Assembly (NCBI RefSeq): GCF_029277445.1
Contig: NZ_CP119568.1
Coordinates: 267,501 to 331,500 of the forward strand
Reading direction: 5' to 3'
From: Pararhizobium qamdonense
GTDB lineage: Bacteria > Pseudomonadota > Alphaproteobacteria > Rhizobiales > Rhizobiaceae
Length of the DNA: 64,000 nucleotides
Part shown: in pieces, positions 1-9,096 of the stretch
Numbering within the stretch: the first letter of the stretch is position 1
Layout of the letters: each line of letters begins with the position of its first letter
Position numbers and translations under genes: made by a program
Notes under the pieces: model-generated
Databases searched by the model: none
The model's input: only the letters and a program-made list of their open reading frames with translations
What the model was told of the DNA's origin: nothing

Positions 1-47
1 CGAATAGTTTGAAAATTCTATTCGCTATTCGCTAGCACCTATTCGCT
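1..47 (+). repeat. GCGAATAG-family repeat in the 16S-23S spacer, copy 1
   Basis: This 47-base stretch just upstream of the 23S gene matches positions 265-311 inside the 23S gene at 46 of 47 positions. It contains an inverted pair (CGAATAG at 1-7, CTATTCG at 18-24) that can form a hairpin, then repeated ATTCGCT units. It may extend left of the window edge. Confidence 0.85.
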
Positions 48-57
48 TCCTATTGAT

Positions 58-83
58 GAGCATTGGCAATGAGAACGATCAAG
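58..83 (+). other. 23S processing stem, 5' arm
   Basis: These 26 bases are complementary to 2954-2979 apart from a few mismatches or G-U pairs, so the two flanks of the 23S rRNA form the long helix used by RNase III to release pre-23S rRNA. The pairing is seen directly; the enzyme is inferred from known rRNA maturation. Confidence 0.75.
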
Positions 84-231
84 TGAAATAAGGGCAATTG
101 GTGGATGCCTTGGCATGCACAGGCGATGAAGGACGTGATACGCTGCGATAAGCCGTGGGGAGCTGCGAATAAGCTTTGATCCATGGATTTCCGAATGGGG
201 AAACCCACCTTAAATGCTTGGGAATCTGGCG

Positions 232-326
232 CCGTTGGCGCCGCGAATAGCCAATAGTGATTAGCGAATAGTTTGAAAATTCTATTCGCTATTCGCTAAC
301 ACCTATTCGCTGCGTCGCTTAGGCGA
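232..326 (+). other. Intervening sequence in 23S helix 9
   Basis: The stem arms 213-231 and 327-344 (AATGCTTGGGAATCTGGCG against CGCCAGGTTCCAAGCATT) close an AT-rich insertion that E. coli lacks. Inside it lie GCGAATAG (264-271) and CTATTCGC (282-289), which form a hairpin, and a 47-base block shared with the spacer at 1-47. Rhizobial 23S genes commonly carry an intervening sequence here; the sharing of sequence with the spacer is unusual. Confidence 0.85.
265..311 (+). repeat. GCGAATAG-family repeat inside 23S, copy 2
   Basis: The block is identical to 1-47 except for one base (A instead of G at the 35th position). It lies wholly inside the 23S intervening sequence, so one copy sits in the spacer and one in the excised part of the rRNA. 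Confidence 0.85.
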
Positions 327-636
327 CGCCAGGTTCCAAGCATTGTGATAAGGTATCTACACCTGAATACATAGGGTGTAAGAAGCGAACCCAGGGAACT
401 GAAACATCTAAGTACCTGGAGGAAAGGACATCAACCGAGACTCCGCAAGTAGTGGCGAGCGAACGCGGACCAGGCCAGTGGCCTTGGGGAATAAAGTGGA
501 ACGGAATGGAAAGTCCGGCCGTAGCGGGTGATAGCCCCGTACATGTAGAACACCCAAGGTCCTTGAGTAAGGCGGGACACGTGAAATCCTGTTTGAAATT
601 AGGGGGACCACCCTCTAAGCCTAAGTACTCGTGCAT

Positions 637-668
<32 letters not shown>

Positions 669-812
669 GTGAAAAGCACCCCGACAAGGGGAGTGAAATA
701 GAACCTGAAACCGGTTGCCTACAAACAGTCGGAGCCCGCAAGGGTGACGGCGTACCTTTTGTATAATGGGTCAACGACTTAGTGTGACGAGCAAGCTTAA
801 GCCGATAGGTGA

Positions 813-845
<33 letters not shown>

Positions 846-1245
846 CAGTTCGTCGCATTAGACCCGAAACCGAGTGATCTAGCCATGAGCAGGTTGAAGG
901 TTGGGTAACACCAACTGGAGGACCGAACCCGCATCTGTTGCAATAGATTGGGATGACTTGTGGCTAGGGGTGAAAGGCCAATCAAACTCGGAAATAGCTG
1001 GTTCTCCGCGAAAACTATTTAGGTAGTGCGTCGACCGAATACCCTCGGGGGTAGAGCACTGGATGGGCTATGGGGACTCACCGTCTTACTGATCCTAACC
1101 AAACTCCGAATACCGAGGAGTACTAGTCGGCAGACACACGGCGGGTGCTAACGTCCGTCGTGAAGAGGGCAACAACCCTGACCTCCAGCTAAGGTCCCCA
1201 AGTCATGGCTAAGTGGGAAAGGATGTGAGGATCCCAAAACAACCA

Positions 1246-1277
<32 letters not shown>

Positions 1278-1971
1278 GAAAGCGTAACAGCTCACTGGTC
1301 TAAATAAGGGTCTTTGCGCCGAAAATGTAACGGGGCTAAAGCCATGCACCGAAGCTGAGGATTGTAGCAATCTAACGATTGCCGCAGTGGTAGCGGAGCG
1401 TTCCGTAAGCCTGTGAAGGGATACCTGTGAGGGGTCCTGGAGGTATCGGAAGTGCGAATGTTGACATGAGTAACGATAAAGGGGGTGAGAGACCCCCTCG
1501 CCGAAAGACCAAGGGTTCCTGCTTAAAGTTAATCTGAGCAGGGTTAGCCGGCCCCTAAGATGAGGCAGAAATGCGTAGTCGATGGGAACCACGTTAATAT
1601 TCGTGGGCCTGGTGGTAGTGACGGATTGCGTAACTTGTTTGCTCTTATTGGATTGAGCAGGCGGGGAAGCGGTTCCAGGAAATAGCTCCACCGTATAGAC
1701 CGTACCCGAAACCGACACAGGTGGTCAGGTAGAGTATACCAAGGCGCTTGAGAGAACTATGCTGAAGGAACTCGGCAAATTGCACGCGTAACTTCGGAAG
1801 AAGCGTGACCTCTTCGTACGCAAGTATGGAGGGGTGGCACAGACCAGGGGGTAGCGACTGTTTATCAAAAACACAGGGCTCTGCGAAGTTGCAAAACGAC
1901 GTATAGGGCCTGACGCCTGCCCGGTGCTGGAAGGTTAAAGGGAGAGGTGCAAGCTTTGAACTGAAGCCCCA

Positions 1972-2053
<82 letters not shown>

Positions 2054-2126
2054 CGACTTCCCCGCTGTCTCCAGCATAGACTCAGTGAAATTGAATTCCC
2101 CGTGAAGATGCGGGGTTCCTGCGGTC

Positions 2127-2157
<31 letters not shown>

Positions 2158-2479
2158 GCTTTACACTGGCATTCGTGTCGGCATGTGTAGGATAGGTGGT
2201 AGGCTTTGAAGCGGGGACGCCAGTTCTCGTGGAGCCATCCTTGAAATACCACCCTTATCGTCATGGATGTCTAACCGCGGTCCGTTATCCGGATCCGGGA
2301 CAGTGTATGGTGGGTAGTTTGACTGGGGCGGTCGCCTCCGAAAGAGTAACGGAGGCGCGCGATGGTGGGCTCAGAACGGTCGGAAATCGTTCGTCGAGTG
2401 CAATGGCATAAGCCCGCCTGACTGCGAGACTGACAAGTCGAGCAGAGACGAAAGTCGGTCATAGTGATCCGGTGGTCCC

Positions 2480-2535
<56 letters not shown>

Positions 2536-2564
2536 GACCCCCAAGAGTCCATATCGACGGGGTT

Positions 2565-2604
<40 letters not shown>

Positions 2605-2650
2605 GAGCAGGTCCCAAGGGTTTGGCTGTTCGCCAATTAAAGCGGTACGT

Positions 2651-2691
<41 letters not shown>

Positions 2692-2718
2692 TGCCGTGGG
2701 TGTAGGAATATTGACAGG

Positions 2719-2751
<33 letters not shown>

Positions 2752-2953
2752 ATATCTCTGGTGGACCTGTTGTGGCGCCAGCCGCATAGCAGGGTAGCTA
2801 TATATGGAATGGATAACCGCTGAAGGCATCTAAGCGGGAAACCAACCTGAAAACGAGTATTCCCTTGAGAACCGTGGAAGACTACCACGTTGATAGGCCG
2901 GGTGTGGAAGTGCAGCAATGCATGAAGCTTACCGGTACTAATCGTTCGATTGG

Positions 2954-2979
2954 CTTGATTGTTCTCATTGCTACTGCTC
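2954..2979 (+). other. 23S processing stem, 3' arm
   Basis: This is the 3' partner of the helix formed with 58-83. The helix encloses the whole 23S gene and sets the approximate mature ends. Confidence 0.75.
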
Positions 2980-3023
2980 ATCTCGCCGCAAACGCATCGC
3001 GTTTGTCGGCTCATGAGCGAATG

Positions 3024-3133
3024 GCGAATAGGGAGTAGCGAATAGCGCTCCCAATCGCCGCCAAAAAACGTGTTCAAAACAGACCGGATAGACAAGCGAA
3101 ACCCCTATTGGCTATTCGCTACTCCCTATTCGC
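3024..3133. repeat. Inverted GCGAATAG-family repeat in the 23S-5S spacer
   Basis: Arms 3024-3046 and 3111-3133 are perfect 23-base reverse complements, each holding two GCGAATAG-type units, with about 64 bases between them. The units resemble those at 1-47 and 265-311. No coding sequence lies between the arms. It may be a miniature repeat element or an RNA processing hairpin in the rRNA precursor. Confidence 0.8.
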
Positions 3134-3196
3134 TCATCAAATCCAGCTTCTCATTTTGGTTTGTCACCGTCGCCGGTGACATTCTTGCCCTTAGTT

Positions 3197-3314
3197 GACC
3201 TGGTGGTTATTGCGGGGTGGCTGCACCCGTTCCCATTCCGAACACGGCCGTGAAACGCCCCTGCGCCAATGGTACTCCGTCTTAAGACGCGGGAGAGTAG
3301 GTCGCTGCCAGGTC
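3197..3314 (+). rRNA. rrf: 5S ribosomal RNA
   Basis: The sequence begins GACCTGGTGG and ends GCTGCCAGGTC, so the terminal stem pairs. It contains the conserved loop CCCATTCCGAACACGG. It lies about 240 bases after the 23S gene, in the usual rRNA operon order. Confidence 0.97.
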
Positions 3315-3380
3315 TATTAAAGGCAAGATAAAATACCAAATACACAATCTTCTCTTCTACCCCCGGCCCAGCCGAACAAC

Positions 3381-3405
3381 AGGCCGCCCTCAAGCGGCCT
3401 TTTTG
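3381..3405 (+). terminator. Intrinsic terminator-like hairpin after 5S rRNA
   Basis: AGGCCGC and GCGGCCT form a 7-bp GC-rich stem followed at once by TTTTT. It lies 66 bases after the 5S gene. The tRNA-fMet gene follows, so either some read-through occurs or the tRNA has its own promoter. Confidence 0.75.
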
Positions 3406-3558
3406 CTTCGGTAAAATGCAGGGAAAAGAATGCAGACACGAGAGGCGCATTTAACTTCGCTAAGTGCGCCGCGCAGGGCAAAAGCCCTTCGGACTTTCGC
3501 CAGCGCGATTTTGCTCACGCAAAACGCCGGCGACTTTGCTAACGCAAAACGCTGATAA

Positions 3559-3635
<77 letters not shown>

Positions 3636-3647
3636 AAGCAAAACAAA

Positions 3648-3677
3648 AAGCCCGCTCGGTAAAACCAGCGGGCTTTT
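3648..3677 (+). terminator. Intrinsic terminator after tRNA-fMet
   Basis: AAAAGCCCGCT and AGCGGGCTTTTT form a strong GC stem with a U-tract, starting 13 bases after the tRNA. It ends the rRNA-tRNA operon. Confidence 0.85.
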
Positions 3678-3700
3678 TGGCGTTTAAGGCGCAGGTGAGT

Positions 3701-3735
3701 GCCTGATCGGGAGATCTGTCATCTGCCGATCAGGC
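3701..3735. repeat. 10-bp perfect inverted repeat
   Basis: GCCTGATCGG (3701-3710) and CCGATCAGGC (3726-3735) are perfect reverse complements with a 15-base loop. It lies between the tRNA terminator and the end of the LysR gene and lacks a U-tract, so it is an uncertain terminator for the leftward LysR gene. Confidence 0.5.
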
Positions 3736-3807
3736 GCCACGCGTCTGCCTGCTGCGGTCCTTATAGGATTGTGTCGTCTCCCTCCCCCAAATCAAAATCA
3801 CAGACGA

Positions 3808-4707
3808 TCACTCGATCGCGGTCATGAATGCCGGTGCCTGTTGTTCGAAAAATTTCGAGAACGACGCGATCCGGGGTGGCAAGGCTTGGTAGGGCGGATA
3901 GTACAGCGTTAGCCAGAGGTCTGGGGGCGACCAGCCGTTGAGGACGTGGATCAATCTTCCTGTGCGCAGATGTTCGGCGACGTGGAATTTTGGGAGCATC
4001 GCGACGCCTGTGCCATGTGCGGCCATGTTGGCGAGAACGCCGCCGCTATTGGCGCTGAAGGCTCTACCCGCCGAAATCGTGGCACTGCCGCTTCCATCCG
4101 ACAAGGTCCAGGTCTCGCGCCGGCTTTCGCCGCTATAGGCTAGGCAATCGTCCGGTGTCAGCTCGTTCGGATGTTTCATGCTCGCAAACCGGCTCCCCGG
4201 CGCGGCGACGAGGATGCGGTGTACGATGCTGATCTTTCGCCAGATGGTGAACTTGTCCGAAGGTGCGGCCGAGATGCGGATCGCCAGATCGTAATCATCA
4301 TCGATAATGTTCACCAGCCCATCCGCGAGCGAGATTTCGAAGCTGATCTTTGGGTAAAGCTCCGTGAAACCGGACAGGATCGGGGGCAGGATCTGCTGGC
4401 CGAACCAGGTCGGCGCACTGATCCGCAGCCGGCCGTGATCGGCCTTATGCGTGTTCATCACCTCTTTGCGCGCGTTTTCCAGCACCTCCATCGCCGGCTG
4501 AACCTGCGCGGCATAGATCGCTCCATCCGTCGTCAGGGAGACCTGGCGTGTGGTTCGAACGAAGAGCTGAACCCCGAGATCGTTTTCAAGGGCGGCAATG
4601 GCGCGCGTGACGGCAGCCGGCGTCATGTCCAGTTCGCGTGCCACTTGAGCAAAATTCCGCTTCTCGGCAGCCAGAAGAAACGTTCGCAGAGCCTTGTAGT
4701 CATTCAT
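3808..4707 (-). CDS. LysR-family transcriptional regulator
   Basis: The 299-residue protein has the LysR layout: an N-terminal winged helix-turn-helix (about residues 3-62, with FAQVARELDMTPAAVTRAIAALE) and a C-terminal substrate-binding-type effector domain (about 90-295). It is divergent from the ring-cleaving dioxygenase gene with a 119-base gap, the usual arrangement in which a LysR protein controls the adjacent operon in response to a small aromatic or electrophilic ligand. The ligand cannot be read from the sequence. The length is normal for the family. Confidence 0.92.
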   Translation of the reverse strand: MNDYKALRTFLLAAEKRNFAQVARELDMTPAAVTRAIAALENDLGVQLFVRTTRQVSLTTDGAIYAAQVQPAMEVLENARKEVMNTHKADHGRLRISAPTWFGQQILPPILSGFTELYPKISFEISLADGLVNIIDDDYDLAIRISAAPSDKFTIWRKISIVHRILVAAPGSRFASMKHPNELTPDDCLAYSGESRRETWTLSDGSGSATISAGRAFSANSGGVLANMAAHGTGVAMLPKFHVAEHLRTGRLIHVLNGWSPPDLWLTLYYPPYQALPPRIASFSKFFEQQAPAFMTAIE

Positions 4708-4739
4708 CGGATTGTTTCACTTTATGCAATGCATTGACA

Positions 4740-4756
4740 AGAATTATTACAATTCT
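4740..4756. promoter_or_regulatory. Candidate LysR operator between divergent genes
   Basis: AGAATT-N5-AATTCT is a perfect 6-bp inverted repeat in the 119-base gap between the LysR gene and the dioxygenase gene. Just upstream is the near-palindrome ATGCAATGCAT. AT-rich dyads of the T-N11-A type are the normal LysR binding sites; binding here is inferred from position. Confidence 0.4.
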
Positions 4757-4826
4757 GGCCATTGAGCAACTGACGTAAGTTCCAATCACGCAAGACGAAT
4801 GACATCTGCACCGAAAGGAAAACGTC

Positions 4827-5756
4827 ATGATCAAGGATATCAAGGGGCTGCATCACATCACGTCGATGGCATCCGGCGCGCGGGAGAATAACGCTTTCTT
4901 CACGGACACGCTTGGCCTGCGCCGTGTGAAGAAGACCGTCAATTTCGACGATCCCAATGTCTATCATCTCTATTACGGCGACGAGACCGGCACCCCCGGT
5001 AGCGTCATGACCTCTTTTCCGTTTCCGAATATGATGCGCGCACGCCCTGGCGTCGGCGAAGTCAGCGAAACGCAGTTTTCCGTTCCAAAGGGCGCCCTCT
5101 CCTTCTGGCAGGATCGCCTGACATCAAAGGGCGTAGGCAATGTCCGGAGTGGAACGGTGTTCGGCGCCGGCAGCCTCATGTTCCAGGGACCGGACGGCGA
5201 AGGTTTTGCCCTGATCGAAGCCGACGATGTCCGCCAAGGCTGGACTGGCTCCGGTATCCCCGGCAGTGCGGCTATCCGTGGATTTTCAGGCGCGAAGTTT
5301 AGCCTGCATGAGGCCGCTGCAACGGCCGAACTTCTCGGCTTCATGGGTTACGAGCGGGCTGAGACGGACGGGAATGTGACCCGCTTCATCATTCCCGGCG
5401 GCAATGGCGCCGATACGATCGATCTTCAGGCGCTGTCCGGGACGCCCCATGCCCGGCAGGGTGCCGGTTCGGTTCATCACATCGCTTTTGCGGTCGAAAA
5501 TCGTGAAAAGCAACTCGAAGTCCGCAAGGCTTTGATGGATACGGGCTATCAGGTCACGCCGGTCATCGACCGCGATTATTTCTGGGCGATCTATTTTCGC
5601 ACGCCCGGCGGCGTGCTGTTCGAGATTGCCACCAACGAGCCCGGTTTCGACCGCGACGAGGATACGGCGCATCTCGGCGAGGTTTTGAAGCTGCCGGCCC
5701 GGTACGAGCCGTACCGCGATCAAATCGAAGCCGGTCTGCAGCCACTGGCGGCCTAA
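4827..5756 (+). CDS. VOC-family ring-cleaving dioxygenase (MhqO-like)
   Basis: The 309-residue protein has two vicinal-oxygen-chelate modules (about 4-125 and 150-285). Likely metal ligands are in GLHHITS (His9/10), VHHIAF (His217/218) and LFEIATN (Glu266), the two-His-one-Glu facial triad of type I extradiol dioxygenases. It resembles the MhqO/MhqA/PcpA group that opens hydroquinone-type rings. An AAAGGAAAA ribosome-binding site precedes the ATG. It is the first gene of a rightward cluster and is divergent from a LysR gene. The true substrate is unknown; some members of this family are annotated only from quinone-stress induction. Confidence 0.88.
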   Translation: MIKDIKGLHHITSMASGARENNAFFTDTLGLRRVKKTVNFDDPNVYHLYYGDETGTPGSVMTSFPFPNMMRARPGVGEVSETQFSVPKGALSFWQDRLTSKGVGNVRSGTVFGAGSLMFQGPDGEGFALIEADDVRQGWTGSGIPGSAAIRGFSGAKFSLHEAAATAELLGFMGYERAETDGNVTRFIIPGGNGADTIDLQALSGTPHARQGAGSVHHIAFAVENREKQLEVRKALMDTGYQVTPVIDRDYFWAIYFRTPGGVLFEIATNEPGFDRDEDTAHLGEVLKLPARYEPYRDQIEAGLQPLAA

Positions 5757-5862
5757 CATGACCGCCACGTCGCTTTCCGACAATTCAGCGTCCGAACATT
5801 CAAGACGAAATGTCTCCCCTGCCCCATGCGTAGATTCAATCCAGTCAAAAGGAAAATGTCAG

Positions 5863-6552
5863 ATGTCTGATAAACTCCAGGTCCTCACCCCGCAGAACAG
5901 CCAGATCATCTTCATCGATCAGCAGCCGCAAATGGCCTTCGGTGTCCAGTCGATCGACCGCCAGGTCCTGAAGAACAATGTCGTCGGCCTTGCCAAGGCG
6001 GCCAAAATCTTCAACATTCCGACGACGATCACCACCGTCGAGACAGACAGTTTCTCGGGCAACACTTTCCCGGAACTGCTCGCCGTCGTTCCCGGCAATG
6101 ACATTCTCGAGCGCACATCGATGAATTCCTGGGACGATCAGAACGTCCGCGATGCGCTTGCCAAGCATGCCGCCGATGGCCGCAAGAAGATCGTCGTCGC
6201 TGGTCTCTGGACCGAAGTTTGCAACACGACCTTTGCGCTCTCCTGCATGAACGACACCGACTACGAAATCTACATGGTTGCGGATGCATCCGGCGGCACG
6301 TCCGTCGATGCGCATAAATATGCGATGGACCGCATGGTGCAGGCGGGCGCCGTTCCCGTCACCTGGCAGCAGGTCCTGTTGGAATGGCAGCGCGACTGGG
6401 CCCGCAAGGAAACCTATGATGCGGTGACCTCCCTGGTGAAGGAACATTCCGGAGCCTATGGCATGGGGATCGACTATGCCGTGACGCATGTGCACGGTGG
6501 CACTGAGCGCGTCAGCCATGGCAAGCGGATCGGTCCAAACCCCGCGCAGTAA
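5863..6552 (+). CDS. Isochorismatase-like cysteine hydrolase (YcaC type)
   Basis: The 229-residue cytoplasmic protein belongs to the isochorismatase-like hydrolases, closest in look to E. coli YcaC. Asp19 (in FIDQQ) and Cys120 (in TEVCNTT) fit the catalytic Asp and Cys of the family triad. The start is placed at the ATG at 5863, after AAAAGGAAA; an in-frame ATG at 5758 would add 35 residues unlike the family and lacks a ribosome-binding site. It lies about 100 bases after the dioxygenase gene and probably shares its transcript. The substrate of YcaC-type enzymes is unsettled. Confidence 0.88.
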   Translation: MSDKLQVLTPQNSQIIFIDQQPQMAFGVQSIDRQVLKNNVVGLAKAAKIFNIPTTITTVETDSFSGNTFPELLAVVPGNDILERTSMNSWDDQNVRDALAKHAADGRKKIVVAGLWTEVCNTTFALSCMNDTDYEIYMVADASGGTSVDAHKYAMDRMVQAGAVPVTWQQVLLEWQRDWARKETYDAVTSLVKEHSGAYGMGIDYAVTHVHGGTERVSHGKRIGPNPAQ

Positions 6553-6560
6553 AGCCGTCA

Positions 6561-6592
6561 CCCCTTCGGCAGGACGCCACCTGCCGAAGGGG
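6561..6592 (+). other. Intercistronic hairpin
   Basis: CCCCTTCGGCAG (6561-6572) and CTGCCGAAGGGG (6581-6592) form a perfect 12-bp stem with an 8-base loop. No U-tract follows, so it is more likely an mRNA-stabilising or processing hairpin between the hydrolase and XapX genes than a full terminator. Confidence 0.6.
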
Positions 6593-6623
6593 ATCCGCGT
6601 CCTCATAGCGAAGGTCATCCCTG

Positions 6624-6914
6624 ATGAAACTCTATCTCCTGTCACTTGGCGCCGGTCTGCTGGTGGGTGTGGTCTACAGCCTGCTCAATGTCCGCTCGCC
6701 TGCCCCGCCTGTCGTCGCGCTCGTCGGTTTGCTTGGAATTCTCGTGGGCGAGCAGCTGGTGCCGTTGGTCAAAAGCATCTGGGCCCGCGAGCCTGCCGCC
6801 ATGTCCTGGCTGCATCAGGTCAAGCCGCATATGTTCGGTCATCTCCCCAAAGGTGGGGTGACGATCGCTACGGCGGCTTCCCAGGGTGACGATCCGGTAT
6901 CGGGGAAAGGCTGA
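6624..6914 (+). CDS. XapX-domain (DUF1427) small membrane protein
   Basis: The 96-residue protein has two hydrophobic segments (about 4-20 and 28-48) around the conserved LNVRSPAPPVVALVGLLGILVGEQ stretch of XapX proteins (the run from 22 to 45). The function of the family is not established. Its stop codon overlaps the start of the next gene by one base (TGATG), so it is translationally coupled to the amidohydrolase. XapX genes often sit beside such amidohydrolases in proteobacteria, which suggests a shared but unknown role. Confidence 0.85.
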   Translation: MKLYLLSLGAGLLVGVVYSLLNVRSPAPPVVALVGLLGILVGEQLVPLVKSIWAREPAAMSWLHQVKPHMFGHLPKGGVTIATAASQGDDPVSGKG

Positions 6915-8896
6915 TGACGACGCGCCGCACATTCCTGGGCGCGGCATCAAGCCTCGCCTTTGCAAACCTGTTTTCACCGGCCAATGCCGCCGATCCTTTT
7001 CTGACCGGAGACGCTTCCATGCACGCCGATATTGTTCTTCATAATGGATTGATCACGACGCTTGATCGCGCCAATCCGAACGCCACCGCGATTGCCATCA
7101 AGGATGGATTGTTCATCGAGGTGGGTACGGACAGCGACGTCATGGCGCTGGCCGGGCCGGAGACGAAGATCGTCGATCTCAAGGGCAAGCGCGTGCTGCC
7201 GGGATTGATCGACAACCACACCCATGTCGTGCGCGGTGGCCTGAACTTCAACATGGAACTTCGCTGGGATGGCGTGCGCTCGCTTGCCGATGCGATGGAT
7301 ATGCTGCGGCGGCAGGTCGCCATCACACCTGCCCCGCAATGGGTGCGCGTGGTCGGCGGTTTCACCGAACACCAGTTTGCCGAAAAACGTCTGCCGACGA
7401 TCGACGAGATCAATGCGATTGCGCCAGATACGCCTGTCTTTCTGCTGCATCTGTATGACCGCGCCCTGCTCAATGGTGCTGCCCTTCGCGCTGTCGGCTA
7501 TACCAAGGACACGCCGAACCCGCCCGGCGGCGAGATCACCCGCGATGCCAATGGCAACCCAACGGGGCTGCTGCTCGCCAAGCCAAATGCCGGCATTCTG
7601 TATTCGACGCTGTCCAAGGGGCCGAAGCTGCCGTTCGAATATCAGGTCAATTCCACCCGCCATTTCATGCGGGAGCTGAACCGGCTCGGCATTACCGGCG
7701 TGATCGATGCGGGCGGCGGCTTTCAGAACTACCCGGATGATTACGCTGTCATCCAGAAGCTCTCGGACGAAGACCAGCTCACGGTGCGCCTTGCCTATAA
7801 CCTGTTCACGCAGAAGCCGAAGGAGGAGAAGCAGGACTTTCTCAACTGGACGCAGTCGGTCAAATACAAGCAGGGCAACGATTATTTCCGCCATAATGGC
7901 GCTGGCGAAATGCTTGTCTTTTCCGCTGCGGATTTCGAAGACTTCCGTCAGCCGCGGCCCGAGATGGCGCCGGAAATGGAAGGCGAGCTTGAAGAGGTGG
8001 TTCGGGTTCTCGCTGAAAACCGCTGGCCGTGGCGCATGCATGCCACCTATGACGAGACCATCAGCCGGTCGCTTGACGTCTTCGAGAAGGTCAACAAGGA
8101 CATCCCGCTTGAAGGTTTGAACTGGTTCTTCGACCATGCCGAGACGATTTCGGATCGCTCCATCGACCGGATTGCGGCTCTTGGCGGCGGGATCGCGACC
8201 CAGCACCGCATGGCCTATCAGGGCGAGTATTTTGTCGAGCGCTATGGCCATGGTGTCGCGGAAGCCACGCCACCGATCAAGCGGATGCTGGAAAAAGGCG
8301 TCAATGTCTCGGCCGGTACCGACGCGACCCGTGTGGCCTCCTATAATCCCTGGGTCTCGCTCTCCTGGATGGTCACGGGCAAGACGGTTGGGGGCATGCA
8401 GCTTTATCCCCGCGCGAACTGCCTCGACCGCGAGACCGCGCTGCGCATGTGGACGGAAAAGGTCACCTGGTTTTCCAATGAGGAAGGCAAGAAAGGCCGG
8501 ATCGAAAAGGGCCAGTTCGCCGATCTGGTCGTGCCGGACAAGGACTTTTTCACCTGCGCCGAGGACGAGATTTCGTTTCTGTCCTCGCTGTTGACCATGG
8601 TCGGCGGCAAGATCGTCTATGGTGCTGAAGACTTCAAGGCGCTTGACGAAAACGACGTGCCGCCCGCCATGCCGGACTGGTCTCCCGTGCGCACGTTCGG
8701 TGGCTATGCGGCCTGGGGCGAGCCGCAAGGCGCGGGCTTGAATTCGTTGCGCCGCACCGCGATCTCGACCTGCGGCTGCACCAGTTCCTGCAACGTCCAC
8801 GGCCACGACCATGCCGGAGCATGGACAGCGAAGCTGCCGATTGCAGATTTGAAGGGCTTCTTCGGGGCGCTGGGTTGCGCCTGCTGGGCCGTGTGA
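6914..8896 (+). CDS. Exported YtcJ-type metal-dependent amidohydrolase
   Basis: The 660-residue protein starts with a twin-arginine-like signal (TTRRTFLGAASSLAFANL, then ANAADP), so it is probably exported folded to the periplasm. The amidohydrolase fold follows: the N-terminal beta-sandwich with DIVLHNGLITTLD, the metal motif HTH in IDNHTHVV (about residue 100), and the C-terminal strand GRIEKGQFADLVV. YtcJ/Nfd/AtzA-like enzymes hydrolyse C-N bonds; the substrate is unknown. The last 45 residues form an unusual Cys/His-rich tail (CGCTSSCNVHGHDH and a terminal CACWAV). It is coupled to the XapX gene upstream. Confidence 0.88.
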   Translation: MTTRRTFLGAASSLAFANLFSPANAADPFLTGDASMHADIVLHNGLITTLDRANPNATAIAIKDGLFIEVGTDSDVMALAGPETKIVDLKGKRVLPGLIDNHTHVVRGGLNFNMELRWDGVRSLADAMDMLRRQVAITPAPQWVRVVGGFTEHQFAEKRLPTIDEINAIAPDTPVFLLHLYDRALLNGAALRAVGYTKDTPNPPGGEITRDANGNPTGLLLAKPNAGILYSTLSKGPKLPFEYQVNSTRHFMRELNRLGITGVIDAGGGFQNYPDDYAVIQKLSDEDQLTVRLAYNLFTQKPKEEKQDFLNWTQSVKYKQGNDYFRHNGAGEMLVFSAADFEDFRQPRPEMAPEMEGELEEVVRVLAENRWPWRMHATYDETISRSLDVFEKVNKDIPLEGLNWFFDHAETISDRSIDRIAALGGGIATQHRMAYQGEYFVERYGHGVAEATPPIKRMLEKGVNVSAGTDATRVASYNPWVSLSWMVTGKTVGGMQLYPRANCLDRETALRMWTEKVTWFSNEEGKKGRIEKGQFADLVVPDKDFFTCAEDEISFLSSLLTMVGGKIVYGAEDFKALDENDVPPAMPDWSPVRTFGGYAAWGEPQGAGLNSLRRTAISTCGCTSSCNVHGHDHAGAWTAKLPIADLKGFFGALGCACWAV

Positions 8897-8968
8897 CGGC
8901 GGGCAACTGCCGGCAAGGGTTGGGCCGCCGTCGCCGCTGGCCAGCCTTTCCGGACTGATGTCAAATTG

Positions 8969-8991
8969 TTCATTGCGAAAATCGCAATGAA
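8969..8991. promoter_or_regulatory. Perfect palindrome upstream of doxX-MFS genes
   Basis: TTCATTGCGA (8969-8978) and TCGCAATGAA (8982-8991) are perfect 10-bp inverted repeats separated by AAA. The site lies in the 200-base gap after the amidohydrolase, about 105 bases before the DoxX start, with no U-tract. It fits a dimeric repressor or activator operator for the DoxX-MFS transcript better than a terminator. The protein that binds is unknown. Confidence 0.5.
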
Positions 8992-9096
8992 CTCGAAAGA
9001 ATTGATGCAATTGTCGGCGATAATCTTTCCAGGCACTATCGCTCCATCAGCCGCAAACAAAGTGATGGCTTTCGCGACAGCATTACAGGAGCAGAT

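Noticed and set aside
6974..9010. Long minus-strand frame of 678 codons
   Set aside because: It is the antisense shadow of the amidohydrolase gene in GC-rich DNA; the plus-strand product has clear family motifs and a coupled start.
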